This document shows, piece by piece, positions 1 to 8,588 of a stretch of DNA of 64,000 nucleotides. The number at the start of each line of letters is the position of its first letter. The first letter of the stretch is position 1. Under the pieces are notes generated by a model. The model made no database searches. It was not told the DNA's origin and saw only the letters and a list, made by a program, of their open reading frames with translations. The stretch comes from Streptomyces iakyrus (lineage in GTDB: Bacteria; Actinomycetota; Actinomycetes; Streptomycetales; Streptomycetaceae). The stretch lies in NCBI RefSeq assembly GCF_000717055.1, contig NZ_JNXI01000015.1, positions 186,001 to 250,000 on the forward strand, in the 5' to 3' direction. Position numbers and translations under genes: made by a program.

Positions 1-954
1 GTGTGCGTGACGGCCGTTGAATCCCGTCCAGCGGGGATGATCGGGGCGGACCAGAGCCCGGCCCACCGGCCGTTCGGGGCCCGTGTCAAGGCGTTCGTGG
101 CTCTCACCAAGCCGCGGATCATCGAGCTGCTGCTGATCACCACGGTTCCGGTGATGTTCCTGGCGCAGCAGGGCGTGCCCGATCTGGCGCTGGTGCTGCT
201 GACGTGCCTCGGCGGCTACATGTCCGCGGGCGGCGCCAACGCGCTGAACATGTACATCGACCGCGACATCGACGCGCTGATGGACCGCACCTCGCAGCGG
301 CCGCTGGTCACCGGCATGGTCAGCCCGCGCGAGTGCCTCGCCTTCGGCATCACGCTGGCCGTCGCCTCGACGCTGCTGTTCGGCCTCACGGTGAACTGGC
401 TGAGCGCCTGGCTCGCCCTCGGCGCGCTCCTCTTCTACGTGGTCGTCTACACGATGATCCTCAAGCGCCGGACCTCGCAGAACATCGTGTGGGGCGGCAT
501 CGCCGGCTGCCTGCCGGTGCTGATCGGCTGGTCCTCGGTCACGAACTCGATGTCCTGGGCGCCGGTCATCCTCTTCATGGTCATGTTCTTCTGGACGCCG
601 CCGCACTACTGGCCGCTGTCCATGAAGGTCAAGGAGGACTACGCGCGCGTGGGCGTGCCGATGCTGCCGGTGGTCGCCTCCAACAAGGTCGTCGCCAAGC
701 AGATCGTGATCTACAGCTGGGTCATGGTCGCCGTCTCCCTGCTGCTGACCCCGCTCGGCTACACCGGCTGGTTCTACACGTCGGTGGCGCTGCTGGCCGG
801 CGGCTTCTGGCTCTGGGAGGCGCACGGCCTGCAGAACCGCGCGAAGGCGGAGGTGACGGGCGCGAAGCTGAAGGAGATGCGCCTGTTCCACTGGTCGATC
901 ACCTACGTCTCGCTGCTGTTCGTGGCGGTCGCGGTCGACCCCTTCCTGCGCTGA
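1..954 (+). CDS. ctaB: Protoheme IX farnesyltransferase (heme O synthase)
   Basis: Integral membrane prenyltransferase of the UbiA superfamily that adds a farnesyl group to protoheme to give heme O, the precursor of heme A for cytochrome aa3 oxidase. The 317-residue product has the family length, a series of hydrophobic segments, and the polyprenyl-diphosphate/Mg binding motif [13 protein letters not shown] around residue 85; a second polar loop, [14 protein letters not shown], lies near residue 210. The start is the GTG at the first base of the window, so a start further upstream cannot be excluded. Heme A synthase (ctaA) lies 1.6 kb away on the opposite strand, which supports the assignment. 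Confidence 0.93.
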   Translation: MCVTAVESRPAGMIGADQSPAHRPFGARVKAFVALTKPRIIELLLITTVPVMFLAQQGVPDLALVLLTCLGGYMSAGGANALNMYIDRDIDALMDRTSQRPLVTGMVSPRECLAFGITLAVASTLLFGLTVNWLSAWLALGALLFYVVVYTMILKRRTSQNIVWGGIAGCLPVLIGWSSVTNSMSWAPVILFMVMFFWTPPHYWPLSMKVKEDYARVGVPMLPVVASNKVVAKQIVIYSWVMVAVSLLLTPLGYTGWFYTSVALLAGGFWLWEAHGLQNRAKAEVTGAKLKEMRLFHWSITYVSLLFVAVAVDPFLR

Positions 955-1012
955 CGTACGTCACACCGCCCTGCCCTCGCGAGACGATCTACCCGTGAGT
1001 AGCATCCTGGTC

Positions 1013-1345
1013 ATGGCAGACACGCAGCAGGTTGACCCGAAGGCCGAGCGCAAGGTGGCCCGGCTGGCCAAGCAGATCTCCTCCTTCTCCCAGGCCCACG
1101 GCGGCGCCGAGGGCCAGGTCGCCTACCTCGGCGAGCGCGGCGCCCGCATCGTCCTGGTCGGCGAGGACGGCAACTGGGGCGACCTGGTCGCCCCCTCCTA
1201 CGAGATCGCCGAGAAGGCCGTGGAGAAGTCGGGCATCACCGCCCACGAGGCCTTCGACGGCGAATTCGCGGCGAAGGTCAAGACGGGCCCCTACGAGTGG
1301 AGCCGGATGGCCGGGATCCAGGTAGGCGGCCCCAAGAACGACTGA
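1013..1345 (+). CDS. Small conserved protein of unknown function
   Basis: Soluble 110-residue protein, charged and without signal peptide or membrane segment. I recognise it as conserved in Streptomyces next to ctaB but know no function. The ATG at 1013 begins MADTQQVDPKAERK. A GTG at 995 in the same frame would add six residues; it lies six bases after a GACGAT that could serve as a -10 for a leaderless message, so the start is uncertain. No domain is apparent; the middle (GQVAYLGERGARIVLVGEDG) looks like an alpha/beta fold. Confidence 0.75.
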   Translation: MADTQQVDPKAERKVARLAKQISSFSQAHGGAEGQVAYLGERGARIVLVGEDGNWGDLVAPSYEIAEKAVEKSGITAHEAFDGEFAAKVKTGPYEWSRMAGIQVGGPKND

Positions 1346-1355
1346 CCCGTTTTCT

Positions 1356-1388
1356 GGGGGCGCGGGGAACTGCGCGACCAGCCACAAC
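1356..1388. repeat. Dispersed intergenic repeat, copy 1
   Basis: Core GGGGCGCGGGGAACTGCGCG at 1357-1376, continuing ACCAGCCACAAC. The same word in either orientation occurs in four other intergenic gaps (near 23137, 36793, 45534, 55904), always just after the end of a gene. It has GCGC..GCGC self-complementarity. Confidence 0.85.
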
Positions 1389-1496
1389 GGGCCCGCACCC
1401 GCCGAACTCACCGTTACTCCCAAGACGGCCCCGCGACCTCAAACCCGCTTCACCCGTTAGGACCCGTAGAACAACGCGGTCCACGGGGAGGCCCGG

Positions 1497-2603
1497 ATGA
1501 TCGAAACGCCGTCACTGGTGGACCAGTACTGCCACGGAGTGCTCCGCACGGAGCTGGGCCTCGGCACCTTCGAGGCCCACCTCAGCCGCACCGAGGGCCC
1601 GCCCGCCCCCGGCACGACCCTCTTCGACACCCAGACCGGCTTCGCCGTGCGGCGCTGGTGCCCGCCCCTGCTGGGCCTCGAACCGCACTGCCCACCCGCC
1701 CGCTACCTGGCCCGCCGCCGGGAACTGGGCGTCCTGGAGTCCGGCCGCCGGCTCCTGCGCGGCAGCGGCATCACCACGTACCTGGTCGACACCGGCCTGC
1801 CCGGCGATCTGACCGAACCCGGCGAGCTGGCCTGTGCCGGAGCCGCCGAGGCCCGCGAGATCGTGCGCCTGGAACTCCTCGCCGAGCAGGTCGCCGACAC
1901 CTCCGGAACCGTCGAGTCCTTCCTCGCCAACCTCGCCGAGTCGGTGCACGCGGCCGCCGCGAACGCCGTCGCCTTCACCTCGGTCGCGGGCGTACGGCAC
2001 GGCCTCGCACTCGCGCCGGAGCCGCCCGGGCCGGGGGAGGTGCGCGGGGCGGCCGGCCGCTGGCTCGCCGGGCGCGGGGTCGGCGGGGAGCTGAGCGACC
2101 CGGTGCTGCTGCGGCATCTGCTGTGGAGCGCGGTCGCCTCGGGTCTGCCGCTCCAGCTGCACGCGGGGCTGGGGGCGCAGGGGCTGCGGACCGACCGTAC
2201 GGACCCGGTGCTGCTGACGGACTTCGTACGGGCCACGGCCGGGCTCGGCACGGACCTGGTCCTGCTGCACGGCTACCCGTACCACCGCAACGCGGCCCAT
2301 CTGGCCGCTGTGTTCCCGCACGTCCACGTCGACTGCGGCGCCGCCCTGGTCCGCACGGGCGCCCGGGCCGCGACCGTCCTCGCCGAGATCCTGGAACTGG
2401 CACCCTTCGGCAAGATCCTCTTCTCCACCGGCGCGCAGGGTCTGCCCGAACTGCACGTGGTGGGCGCCCGCCTGTTCCGCGAGGCTCTGGGGCGGGTGCT
2501 CGGCACCTGGGTCGCCGAGGGGGCGTGGTCCCTGGCCGACGCGCAGCGGGTGGCGGGCATGCTGGCGTCGGCGAACGCCCGCAGGGTCTATGGGCTGGCC
2601 TAG
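1497..2603 (+). CDS. Amidohydrolase-family protein
   Basis: A 368-residue cytoplasmic protein resembling the metal-dependent amidohydrolase (TIM barrel) family, close to the FluG-type N-terminal domain. Support: an N-terminal metal-site-like segment VDQYCHG, a mid-protein strand LPLQLHAGLG, the strand/loop VLLHGYPYHRNAAHLA followed by FPHVHVDCG, and a C-terminal LFSTGAQGLPE loop in the usual place of the last catalytic Asp. The first HxH motif is degenerate (QYCHG), so activity is not assured. ATG start preceded by GGGAGG. It converges on ctaA; the stop codons overlap. Substrate unknown. Confidence 0.75.
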   Translation: MIETPSLVDQYCHGVLRTELGLGTFEAHLSRTEGPPAPGTTLFDTQTGFAVRRWCPPLLGLEPHCPPARYLARRRELGVLESGRRLLRGSGITTYLVDTGLPGDLTEPGELACAGAAEAREIVRLELLAEQVADTSGTVESFLANLAESVHAAAANAVAFTSVAGVRHGLALAPEPPGPGEVRGAAGRWLAGRGVGGELSDPVLLRHLLWSAVASGLPLQLHAGLGAQGLRTDRTDPVLLTDFVRATAGLGTDLVLLHGYPYHRNAAHLAAVFPHVHVDCGAALVRTGARAATVLAEILELAPFGKILFSTGAQGLPELHVVGARLFREALGRVLGTWVAEGAWSLADAQRVAGMLASANARRVYGLA

Positions 2604-3607
2604 GCCTTGGTCAGGGTGGCCTCGGCTGTGGGGCCGGGCAGGTCGGCCGTGGCCTCCGGCCGCTCGCGCAGCGACAGCACCACCCGCAGCACCCAGATCC
2701 ACATCACGGCCGAGCCCAGCATGTGCAGGCCGACCAGGACCTCGGGCAGGTCCGTGAAGTACTGGACGTAACCGATGACGCCCTGCGCCAGCAGGATCAG
2801 GAACAGCTCGCGGGTGCGGTTCAGCGGGTTCTTCGGGGCGTCGACCGCCTTGAGGACGAACCACAGGGCGAACGTCAGGGTCACCACGATCCACGCCAGC
2901 ACGGCGTGCAGCTTGCTCACCGTCTCCCAGTCGACCGGCATCCGCTCGACCTCACTGGAGTCGCCCGCGTGCGGGCCCGCGCCGGTGACGACCGTGCCGA
3001 CCAGGATGAGCAGGACGGCCGCCGTGGTCAGGAACCACACCAGCTGCTGCACGGCCTTGCCGACCAGCGGGCGCGGCGCCGCGTCGCCCTCGCGGGTGCG
3101 CTGCCACATGACCGTGGCCACCGCGATGAGCGCGGACGTCGCCACGAAGTGCGCCGCGACCGTGTACGGGTTGAGACCGACCAGCACCACGATGCCGCCG
3201 AGCACCGCGTTGCTCATCACGATCCAGAACTGCGCCCAGCCCAGCCGGACCAGGCCCCGCCGGTACGGCTTCCGCGAGCGCGCGGCGATGATCGCCCAGC
3301 CGACGGCGGCGCACAGCACGTACGTCAGCATGCGGTTGCCGAACTCGATGGCGCCGTGGAAGCCCATCTCGCTGGTGGCGGTGAGCGAATCGTCGGTGCA
3401 CTTGGGCCAGGTGGGGCAGCCCAGGCCCGAGCCGGTCAGCCGGACGGCGCCCCCGGTGACGACGATGAGCACCGACATCAGGAGCGCGGAGAGGGCCGCG
3501 CGCCGGACCGTCCGGGGTTCCGGGGTCCAGCGCTCGGCGATGAAGGCGAGCGGGTTGCGCAGGGCGGCCTGAGCGTCGGCGCGGGTCACGTTTGGCACGC
3601 GAACCAT
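2600..3607 (-). CDS. ctaA: Heme A synthase (COX15/CtaA family)
   Basis: Membrane enzyme that oxidises the C8 methyl of heme O to the formyl of heme A. The 335-residue product has about eight hydrophobic segments and conserved histidines in GFHGAIEFGNRML, VAAHFVATSAL, KLHAVLAW and GLHMLGSAV, plus the extracellular Cys pair region LGCPTWPKC near residue 70, all typical of CtaA. ATG at 3607 chosen (MVRVPNVTRAD); a TACGAT at that point could be a -10 driving a leaderless message from the GTG at 3598. An upstream in-frame start (3649) has less support. It follows the ABC permease by 54 bases. Confidence 0.92.
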   Translation of the reverse strand: MVRVPNVTRADAQAALRNPLAFIAERWTPEPRTVRRAALSALLMSVLIVVTGGAVRLTGSGLGCPTWPKCTDDSLTATSEMGFHGAIEFGNRMLTYVLCAAVGWAIIAARSRKPYRRGLVRLGWAQFWIVMSNAVLGGIVVLVGLNPYTVAAHFVATSALIAVATVMWQRTREGDAAPRPLVGKAVQQLVWFLTTAAVLLILVGTVVTGAGPHAGDSSEVERMPVDWETVSKLHAVLAWIVVTLTFALWFVLKAVDAPKNPLNRTRELFLILLAQGVIGYVQYFTDLPEVLVGLHMLGSAVMWIWVLRVVLSLRERPEATADLPGPTAEATLTKA

Positions 3608-3661
3608 CGTAGGCCGCCGCTTGTGCACGCTTTCACGAGGGTCCGTCACCGGGCACCTTCC

Positions 3662-4432
3662 CTACTCCCAGCGGAAGAGTTTCCCGGCTGCGGCAAGCCC
3701 CGCGACCGCCCAGACGGCCAGGATCCCCAGATCGCCCCAGGGCATCCCGGCACCGTGCTGGAGCACGTCCCGCAGCCCGTCGGACAGGGCCGAGATCGGC
3801 AGCAGACCGAGCACGTCCTGGGCGCCGGAAGGGAACTTGTCCAGCGGCACGATGACTCCGCCGCCGACGAGCAGCAGCAGGAACACCAGGTTGGCCGCGG
3901 CCAGCGTCGCCTCGGCCTTCAGCGTCCCGGCCATCAGCAGCCCGAGGCCCGAGAACGCCGCCGTGCCGAGGACCAGGAGCAGCAGGACGGCGACCGGACT
4001 GCCCTGCGGCGACCAGCCGAGCGCGAAGGCGATCACCGTGAGCAGGATCACCTGGAGCACTTCGGTGACCAGGACCGACAGCGTCTTCGCCGTCATCAGG
4101 CCCCAGCGCGGCAGGGGCGAGGAGGCCAGCCGCTTCAGCACGCCGTAGCGGCGCTCGAAGCCGGTGGCGATGGCCTGACCCGTGAACGCCGTCGACATCA
4201 CAGCGAGCGCGAGGACGCCGGGGGTGAGGAAGTCGACGGCCTCGCCGGCGCCGGTGTCCACGATGTCCACGGTGCTGAAGAGCACCAGGAGCAGGGTCGG
4301 GATGACGACGGTCAGCAGCAGCTGCTCGCCGTTGCGCAGCAGCATCTTCGTTTCGAGCAGCGCCTGGGCCGCGATCATGCGGGGGAGCGGGGCCGCGCCG
4401 GGCTTCGGCGTGTATGTCCCGGTGGCGGTCAT
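3662..4432 (-). CDS. ABC-2 type transporter permease
   Basis: A 256-residue membrane protein of the ABC-2 exporter permease family with six predicted hydrophobic spans and an N-terminal cytoplasmic amphipathic helix (MIAAQALLETKMLLRNGEQ). Its ATG overlaps the stop of the preceding ATPase by four bases (ATGA), so the two form an exporter. The DrrB/NodJ-like architecture fits drug, lipid or polysaccharide export. The pair sits directly upstream of ctaA, a linkage I recognise from other actinobacteria, but substrate is not evident. Confidence 0.88.
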   Translation of the reverse strand: MTATGTYTPKPGAAPLPRMIAAQALLETKMLLRNGEQLLLTVVIPTLLLVLFSTVDIVDTGAGEAVDFLTPGVLALAVMSTAFTGQAIATGFERRYGVLKRLASSPLPRWGLMTAKTLSVLVTEVLQVILLTVIAFALGWSPQGSPVAVLLLLVLGTAAFSGLGLLMAGTLKAEATLAAANLVFLLLLVGGGVIVPLDKFPSGAQDVLGLLPISALSDGLRDVLQHGAGMPWGDLGILAVWAVAGLAAAGKLFRWE

Positions 4433-5352
4433 GAGCGCAGCTCCTTGCCGGTGAGCTCCAGGAAGACGTCTTCGAGGGTGTGGCGCTCGACCGAGATCTT
4501 CTCCGGCATCACACCGTGCTGGGCGCACCAGGAGGTGACCGTCGCGAGCAGCTGGGGGTCGACCTTGCCGACGACCCGGTAGGAACCCGGCGTCAGCTCG
4601 GCGGCCGAGCAGTCGGCGGGCAGGGCCTTCAGCAGCGAGCCCACGTCCAGGCCCGGCCGGCCCGAGAAGCGCAGCGTGTTCTCCGCCCCGCCCCGGCACA
4701 GCTCCTCCGGGGAGCCCTGGGCGATGACCCGGCCCGCGTCGATGATCGCCACGTCGTCGGCGAGCTGCTCGGCCTCGTCCATGTAGTGCGTGGTGAGGAT
4801 CACGGAGACGCCGTCGGCGCGCAGGTCCCGGACGAGGTCCCAGGTGGCGCGGCGGGCCTGCGGGTCGAGCCCGGCGGTCGGTTCGTCGAGGAAGACCAGC
4901 TCCGGGCGCCCGACCACGGCCATGGCCAGCGCGAGCCGCTGCTGCTGCCCGCCGGACAGCCGCCGGTACGTCGTCCGGCCGCAGGAGCCGAGGCCCAGGC
5001 GCTCGATCAGCGCGTCCACGTCCAGCGGGTGCGCGTGCAGCTTGGCGACGTGGCGGAGCATCTCGTCGGCCCGGGAGCCGGAGTAGACGCCGCCGGACTG
5101 GAGCATCACGCCGATGCGGGGCCGCAGGGCGGCGGACTGTCTCACCGGGTCGAGACCCAGGACGCGCACCGTGCCGGAGTCCGGCTTCCGGTACCCCTCG
5201 CAGGTCTCGACCGTGGTCGTCTTGCCCGCCCCGTTGGGGCCGAGCACGGCGGTCACCCCCGCCCGGGCCACCAGGTCGAGCCCGTCCACCGCGGTCTTCG
5301 GGCCGTACCGCTTCACCAGGGCCTGGACCTGGACCACGGGCTCACTTCGCAT
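4429..5352 (-). CDS. ABC transporter ATP-binding protein
   Basis: A 307-residue ATPase of the DrrA/CcmA type with Walker A GPNGAGKTT (about residue 38), signature LSGGQQQR, Walker B LVFLDEPTAGLD and H-loop TTHYMDEAE. The C-terminal extension of about 90 residues is usual in the drug-resistance ATPase subfamily. ATG at 5352 (MRSEPVVQVQALVKRYG). It is translationally coupled to the permease downstream; 31 bases separate it from the acetyltransferase gene upstream, so all three and probably ctaA may be co-transcribed. Confidence 0.92.
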   Translation of the reverse strand: MRSEPVVQVQALVKRYGPKTAVDGLDLVARAGVTAVLGPNGAGKTTTVETCEGYRKPDSGTVRVLGLDPVRQSAALRPRIGVMLQSGGVYSGSRADEMLRHVAKLHAHPLDVDALIERLGLGSCGRTTYRRLSGGQQQRLALAMAVVGRPELVFLDEPTAGLDPQARRATWDLVRDLRADGVSVILTTHYMDEAEQLADDVAIIDAGRVIAQGSPEELCRGGAENTLRFSGRPGLDVGSLLKALPADCSAAELTPGSYRVVGKVDPQLLATVTSWCAQHGVMPEKISVERHTLEDVFLELTGKELRS

Positions 5353-5383
5353 GGGTCCAGAGTCTAGGTACGCCCGCGCGGGC

Positions 5384-6232
5384 TCAGACCTGGGGGTCCC
5401 CCCGCTCGAGCGGAGCCGAGAGTGGCGGAGGGGGGAGAAACTCCTCCTCACGCGGCCGGTGGACCGCCAGCCACCGTTCGGCGTAGGCCACCGCGTCCGC
5501 CACCGGGAACAGCCGCGCCTCGGCCGCTCCCACCTTGCCGCGGACGACGGGACGGTCCCGTTCGAAGTCGTAGCCCAGCTCGTCGAAACGGTCCGAGCTG
5601 ATCGACACCTCGGTGACGGTCTCCCAGCCCTCCGGACCGGGCCGGCCCACGGCGACGCGCGGGGACGGGATCCGGTACTCGGCGAGGTGGAAACTCGTGC
5701 AGGAGGCGTAGCCGGCACCGAGCAGCAGCACCCGGGCGCCCATCGCCTCCAGTTTCGCCAGCGGGCTGCGCTCGCCGAGCCGGCAGTCGGGCGCGTGCCC
5801 GTCGAGCACCGCCGCCGCGTGCGGGCCGAGCGCCGCGAACGAGGTCTGCGGATGCGCGCTGCGCAGGGCGCCGGGCCAGGTCCGCACGGTCTCCGGGACG
5901 ACACCGACCCCGCGGGCGGGCGTGATCCGCGGGTCGTAGGCGGGCATGGTGGCCCGGATGGCCGCCCACCATTCCGGGGGCACGGGCGGATTGCTCCACA
6001 GGGCAGGGTCGGACAGGTCGCCGGTCTGGGTGGGGACCACGAGCGTGCCCTGCGGGCCGAGCGCGTCGAGCAGTCCCCGCACCACCGCGACGGCACCGCC
6101 GTTCACCCAGCCGAGGGCGCTGAGCGAGGAGTGCACGAGCAGGGTCTCACCGGGGCGCACACCGAGCTCGGCGAGCTGGGTCCGGAGCGTCTCGCGGGTG
6201 ACAAGAGGGCCGGTCGGAGGGGGTGTCGGCAT
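5384..6232 (-). CDS. Aminoglycoside N(3)-acetyltransferase family protein
   Basis: A 282-residue cytosolic acetyl-CoA-dependent N-acetyltransferase of the Antibiotic_NAT (AAC(3)) family. Motifs: [17 protein letters not shown] for CoA binding near residue 30, the Asp/Tyr strand [16 protein letters not shown], and [16 protein letters not shown] containing the conserved histidine. Full family length. ATG at 6232 was chosen over an in-frame ATG 11 codons upstream because homologues begin at about this point. It could be a true resistance enzyme or a housekeeping acyltransferase; no aminoglycoside cluster is nearby. It diverges from sufR. Confidence 0.82.
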   Translation of the reverse strand: MPTPPPTGPLVTRETLRTQLAELGVRPGETLLVHSSLSALGWVNGGAVAVVRGLLDALGPQGTLVVPTQTGDLSDPALWSNPPVPPEWWAAIRATMPAYDPRITPARGVGVVPETVRTWPGALRSAHPQTSFAALGPHAAAVLDGHAPDCRLGERSPLAKLEAMGARVLLLGAGYASCTSFHLAEYRIPSPRVAVGRPGPEGWETVTEVSISSDRFDELGYDFERDRPVVRGKVGAAEARLFPVADAVAYAERWLAVHRPREEEFLPPPPLSAPLERGDPQV

Positions 6233-6307
6233 GGTTTCGGAGTGTCCCCGAAGCGGCTTCCGCATGCCACCGCTTTGATCGATCGGAGATCGTTTCCGCA
6301 GGTCAGA

Positions 6308-6321
6308 TTAGGTTTACCTAA
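6308..6321. promoter_or_regulatory. Perfect 14-bp palindrome between aac(3)-like gene and sufR
   Basis: TTAGGTTTACCTAA, a perfect 6-2-6 inverted repeat centred in the 161-base divergent intergenic space. The half sites match those of actinobacterial iron boxes (TTAGGT...ACCTAA), but the spacer is two instead of seven bases, so it is not a normal DmdR/IdeR site. Probably an operator for one of the divergent genes. Confidence 0.45.
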
Positions 6322-6357
6322 GTGACGCAGGGCACCGTGGTGTGCGGCACACGCGGC

Positions 6358-6394
6358 TTGCCCGGTCCGGAAGAATTACGCAACAATGGCGTTG
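6358..6394 (+). promoter_or_regulatory. Leaderless sufR promoter overlapped by SufR-type operator
   Basis: A -35-like TTGCCC (6358-6363), 18-base spacer and -10-like AACAAT (6382-6387) place transcription start at the GTG codon 6394, giving a leaderless message. CAAC-N6-GTTG at 6381-6394 exactly covers the -10 and start point. CAAC-N6-GTTG is the known operator of cyanobacterial SufR repressors, so autoregulation of the suf operon is predicted. Confidence 0.65.
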
Positions 6395-7116
6395 TGAAAA
6401 ACGTCGGCGAGGCACCCCACGAGGAGCTGGCGACCGGGGAGCGGTCCACCCGCAACCGGGTCGCGCGGTCCATCCTGGACCACGGGCCCTCGACCGTCGC
6501 CGAGCTCGCCGAGCGGCTGGGCCTCACTCAGGCGGCCGTCCGCAGGCACCTCGACGCCCTCACGGGCGACGGTGTCGTGGAGGCGCGCGAGCAGCGGGTG
6601 TACGGCGCGCGGACCCGCGGCCGCCCGGCCAAGGTGTTCGCCCTCACAGACTGCGGCCGGGACGCCTTCGACCAGTCCTACGACAAGCTCGCGGCGGACG
6701 CCCTGCGCTGGATCGCCGACCGCGAGGGCGGCAACGAGGCGATTGCCGCGTTCGCCCGCGCCAGGATCGCGGCGCAGGCGGGCGCCTACCGCCGGGCGGT
6801 CGAGACCGCACCGCCCGAGAAGCGGACCGAAGCACTGGCCAAGGCCTTGAGTGCCGACGGGTACGCTGCTACGGCGCGCAACGCGCCCCACCCGCAGAAG
6901 GGTGAGCAGCTCTGCCAGCACCACTGCCCGGTCGCCCACGTCGCCGAGCAGTTCCCGCAGCTGTGCGAGGCGGAGACGGAATTCTTCGCCGAGCTGCTCG
7001 GTACACACGTACAGCGGCTCGCCACCATCGCGCACGGCGACGGCGTCTGCACGACGTTCATCCCCAAGATTTCCCACAACGCATCTGCAAGCACGGCCGG
7101 GAGGAACCCCGCATGA
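6394..7116 (+). CDS. sufR: Fe-S cluster-sensing repressor SufR (DeoR/ArsR-like winged helix)
   Basis: A 240-residue regulator with an N-terminal winged helix-turn-helix ([23 protein letters not shown], about residues 34-56, followed by the RxxGRPAK wing) and four C-terminal cysteines at 174, 178, 191 and 219 (C-X3-C-X12-C-X27-C), suited to hold a 4Fe-4S cluster. In the SufR family the cluster-loaded form represses the suf operon. GTG at 6394 is preferred to the longer frame because it fits the promoter and leaves the HTH at the usual distance. Its stop overlaps the sufB ATG by four bases. Confidence 0.88.
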   Translation: MKNVGEAPHEELATGERSTRNRVARSILDHGPSTVAELAERLGLTQAAVRRHLDALTGDGVVEAREQRVYGARTRGRPAKVFALTDCGRDAFDQSYDKLAADALRWIADREGGNEAIAAFARARIAAQAGAYRRAVETAPPEKRTEALAKALSADGYAATARNAPHPQKGEQLCQHHCPVAHVAEQFPQLCEAETEFFAELLGTHVQRLATIAHGDGVCTTFIPKISHNASASTAGRNPA

Positions 7117-8534
7117 CTCTCCCCACGGAGACTGCCCACCCCGAGCTGGAGGGCCTGGGCAAGTACGAGTACGGCTGGGCCGACTCCGACACGGCCGGCG
7201 CCTCTGCCAAGCGCGGCATCAACGAGGACGTCGTCCGGGACATCTCCTCCAAGAAGAGCGAGCCGGAGTGGATGACCAAGCTCCGCCTCAAGGGCCTGCG
7301 CCTGTTCGAGAAGAAGCCCATGCCGAACTGGGGCTCCGACCTCTCCGGCATCGACTTCGACAACATCAAGTACTTCGTGCGCTCCACGGAGAAGCAGGCG
7401 GAGTCCTGGGAGGACCTGCCCGAGGACATCAAGGCCACGTACGACAAGCTCGGCATCCCCGAGGCGGAGAAGCAGCGCCTCGTCGCCGGTGTCGCCGCGC
7501 AGTACGAGTCCGAGGTCGTCTACCACCAGATCCGCGAGGATCTGGAGGAGCAGGGCGTCATCTTCCTCGACACCGACACCGCGCTGAAGGAGCACCCGGA
7601 GCTCTTCAAGGAGTACTTCGGGACCGTCATCCCCGTCGGTGACAACAAGTTCGCGTCGCTGAACTCCGCCGTGTGGTCGGGCGGCTCCTTCATCTACGTG
7701 CCGCCGGGCGTCCACGTGGAGATCCCGCTCCAGGCCTACTTCCGCATCAACACCGAGAACATGGGCCAGTTCGAGCGGACCCTGATCATCGTCGACGAGG
7801 GTGCCTACGTGCACTACGTCGAGGGCTGCACCGCCCCGATCTACAAGTCGGACTCGCTGCACTCCGCGGTCGTCGAGATCATCGTCAAGAAGAACGCCCG
7901 CTGCCGCTACACGACCATCCAGAACTGGTCGAACAACGTCTACAACCTGGTCACCAAGCGCGCCGTCGCCTACGAGGGCGCGACCATGGAGTGGGTCGAC
8001 GGCAACATCGGCTCCAAGGTGACGATGAAGTACCCGGCCGTCTACCTGATGGGCGAGCACGCCAAGGGCGAGACCCTGTCCATCGCCTTCGCGGGCGAGG
8101 GGCAGCACCAGGACGCCGGCGCCAAGATGGTCCACATGGCCCCGAACACCTCCTCCAACATCGTCTCCAAGTCGGTGGCGCGAGGCGGCGGCCGCACCTC
8201 CTACCGCGGTCTCATCGAGATCGGCGAGGGTGCCCCGGGCTCCAAGTCGAACGTCCTGTGTGACGCGCTGCTGGTGGACACCATCTCCCGCTCGGACACC
8301 TACCCCTACGTGGACGTCCGCGAGGACGACGTGTCCATGGGCCACGAGGCGACCGTCTCCAAGGTCTCCGAGGACCAGCTCTTCTACCTGATGAGCCGCG
8401 GCCTGAGCGAGGACGAGGCCATGGCGATGATCGTGCGCGGCTTCGTCGAGCCCATCGCCAAGGAGCTCCCCATGGAGTACGCGCTGGAGCTCAACCGGCT
8501 GATCGAGCTGCAGATGGAGGGCGCGGTCGGCTGA
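7113..8534 (+). CDS. sufB: Fe-S cluster assembly scaffold protein SufB
   Basis: A 473-residue subunit of the SufBC2D scaffold on which Fe-S clusters are built. The beta-helix core has the characteristic segments [42 protein letters not shown] and the C-terminal SNVLCDALL (candidate cluster-ligand Cys) and [20 protein letters not shown] at 7113 overlaps the sufR stop, so the operon is translationally coupled to its repressor. No frameshift and no intein in this copy, which is worth noting because SufB is a known intein host in actinobacteria. Confidence 0.97.
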   Translation: MTLPTETAHPELEGLGKYEYGWADSDTAGASAKRGINEDVVRDISSKKSEPEWMTKLRLKGLRLFEKKPMPNWGSDLSGIDFDNIKYFVRSTEKQAESWEDLPEDIKATYDKLGIPEAEKQRLVAGVAAQYESEVVYHQIREDLEEQGVIFLDTDTALKEHPELFKEYFGTVIPVGDNKFASLNSAVWSGGSFIYVPPGVHVEIPLQAYFRINTENMGQFERTLIIVDEGAYVHYVEGCTAPIYKSDSLHSAVVEIIVKKNARCRYTTIQNWSNNVYNLVTKRAVAYEGATMEWVDGNIGSKVTMKYPAVYLMGEHAKGETLSIAFAGEGQHQDAGAKMVHMAPNTSSNIVSKSVARGGGRTSYRGLIEIGEGAPGSKSNVLCDALLVDTISRSDTYPYVDVREDDVSMGHEATVSKVSEDQLFYLMSRGLSEDEAMAMIVRGFVEPIAKELPMEYALELNRLIELQMEGAVG

Positions 8535-8588
8535 CCCGCCCCCTCGACAGCAGACGTCCCACTCAGGAAAGAGAGCACTACGACAGCC

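Noticed and set aside
1658..4582. Plus-strand open frame of about 970 codons across three genes
   Set aside because: Crosses strongly supported genes on both strands and is Arg/Pro/Gly-rich; a GC artefact.
5384..6232. Resistance gene of an aminoglycoside biosynthetic cluster
   Set aside because: No biosynthetic genes nearby; neighbours are housekeeping Fe-S and heme genes.
6308..6321. DmdR/IdeR iron box
   Set aside because: The half sites match, but the iron box is 19 bp with a 7-base middle; here the halves are only two bases apart.
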